Assembly: GCA_016704655.1 (NCBI GenBank)
Contig: JADIZR010000005.1
Span: forward strand, 124,001-188,000
Source: Pseudomonadota bacterium
GTDB taxonomy: Bacteria; Pseudomonadota; Gammaproteobacteria; Steroidobacterales; Steroidobacteraceae
Direction: 5' to 3'
Length of the DNA stretch: 64,000 bases
The position numbers were made by a program, and so were the translations under genes. Within the stretch, counting starts at the first letter, position 1, and each line of letters begins with the position of its first letter. A model generated the notes under the pieces. The model saw nothing but the letters and a program-made list of their open reading frames with translations, ran no database searches and was not told the origin of the DNA. Positions 63,852 through 64,000 of this stretch are shown here, piece by piece.

Positions 63852-64000
63852 TCAGTGCGCCGACGCCTTCGACGCCAGGATGCCAGTGTTCTGGCGCGCG
63901 TAGACCTCTGGCCAGAGCTCCTCCGAACGCCGGTCCCGGAACAGCAGGGAACCGAGCAGGACGGCGAGGAACCCGAGCGGGATCGAGATGATGCCGGGAT
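63852..64000 (-). CDS. Sodium:solute (acetate) symporter, VC_2705/ActP family, C-terminal part
   Basis: Only the last 48 residues lie in the window: PGIISIPLGFLAVLLGSLLF, then RRSEELWPEVYARQNTGILASKASAH and a stop. A C-terminal span followed by a cytoplasmic 'RQNTG...AKASAH' tail is typical of the bacterial acetate/solute symporters (ActP, VC_2705). It lies upstream of DUF294 and the exonuclease on the same strand, separated by 9-base repeat arrays, the usual gene order. Confidence 0.8.
   Translation of the reverse strand, partial: PGIISIPLGFLAVLLGSLLFRDRRSEELWPEVYARQNTGILASKASAH

Overview
The window is high-GC (roughly two thirds G+C), densely coded chromosomal DNA. I see no tRNA, rRNA, phage, plasmid, insertion-sequence or CRISPR signature. 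Gene content points to a Gammaproteobacterium, perhaps of the Steroidobacter/Nevskia/Xanthomonas-like part of the class: a fadB-fadA beta-oxidation pair, a TonB receptor with a 'VYVTGSRI' opening, an UrcA protein, the PA2778/PA2779 pair, Bfd plus bacterioferritin behind a Fur-box-like site, and a VC_2705-type acetate symporter cluster. This placement is inference from protein families, not a phylogeny.

Layout. 1-5.5 kb: the end of an acyl-CoA catabolic operon (hydratase-like tail, biotin-dependent carboxylase alpha subunit, BKACE enzyme), then a lactonase-like protein and a convergent PLP decarboxylase. 5.5-9.5 kb: two very small membrane proteins, a LysR regulator, NnrU, a frameshifted M20 peptidase and an orphan HicA-like protein. 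9.5-13.5 kb: a quinone/electrophile-type cluster (LysR divergent from azoreductase, shortened DoxX, pirin) and a membrane-anchored GST. 13.5-18.8 kb, minus strand: PA2778/PA2779, rhomboid protease, lipocalin, a homologue of cyanobacterial acyl-ACP reductase and a PlsC-like acyltransferase. 18.9-24.6 kb: Bfd, bacterioferritin, malic enzyme, a poly-C/poly-G stretch that is probably a sequence artefact, and a TonB receptor. 24.6-32.7 kb: methyltransferase, amidohydrolase, gamma-glutamyltransferase, AGCS symporter, phosphoesterase, VOC protein, LOG protein and deoxyinosine glycosylase.

32.6-38.2 kb: acyl-CoA dehydrogenase, fadA (frameshifted) and fadB, a complete beta-oxidation core. 38.4-44.1 kb: Slt transglycosylase, hypothetical proteins, a candidate structured minus-strand RNA with its own promoter and intrinsic terminator, UrcA, an acetoacetate-decarboxylase-like protein and YhhN. 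44.2-52.1 kb: patatin, DOMON-like, NamZ-like muramidase and glpD (frameshifted) in a tightly coupled chain, then an OPT transporter and glpK; this is lipid, glycerol and cell-wall turnover. 52.1-57.2 kb: a one-frame fusion of a di-iron membrane hydroxylase, a class A beta-lactamase-like domain and a beta-sandwich domain, then a P-type ATPase. 57.3-64 kb: small envelope proteins, a lipase-like hydrolase, a META lipoprotein, and an exonuclease/DUF294/symporter cluster containing arrays of 9-base tandem repeats.

The window reads as lipid- and amino-acid-degrading metabolism with envelope remodelling. Three clear single-base frameshifts (near 8829, 35847 and 48100), two of them next to short G or C runs, together with the homopolymer stretch near 21.5 kb, suggest part of the apparent gene decay is sequence error. 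The most unusual items are the triple-domain fusion (52148-54499), the acyl-ACP reductase homologue (16486-17763) and the unidentified RNA (41371-41521).
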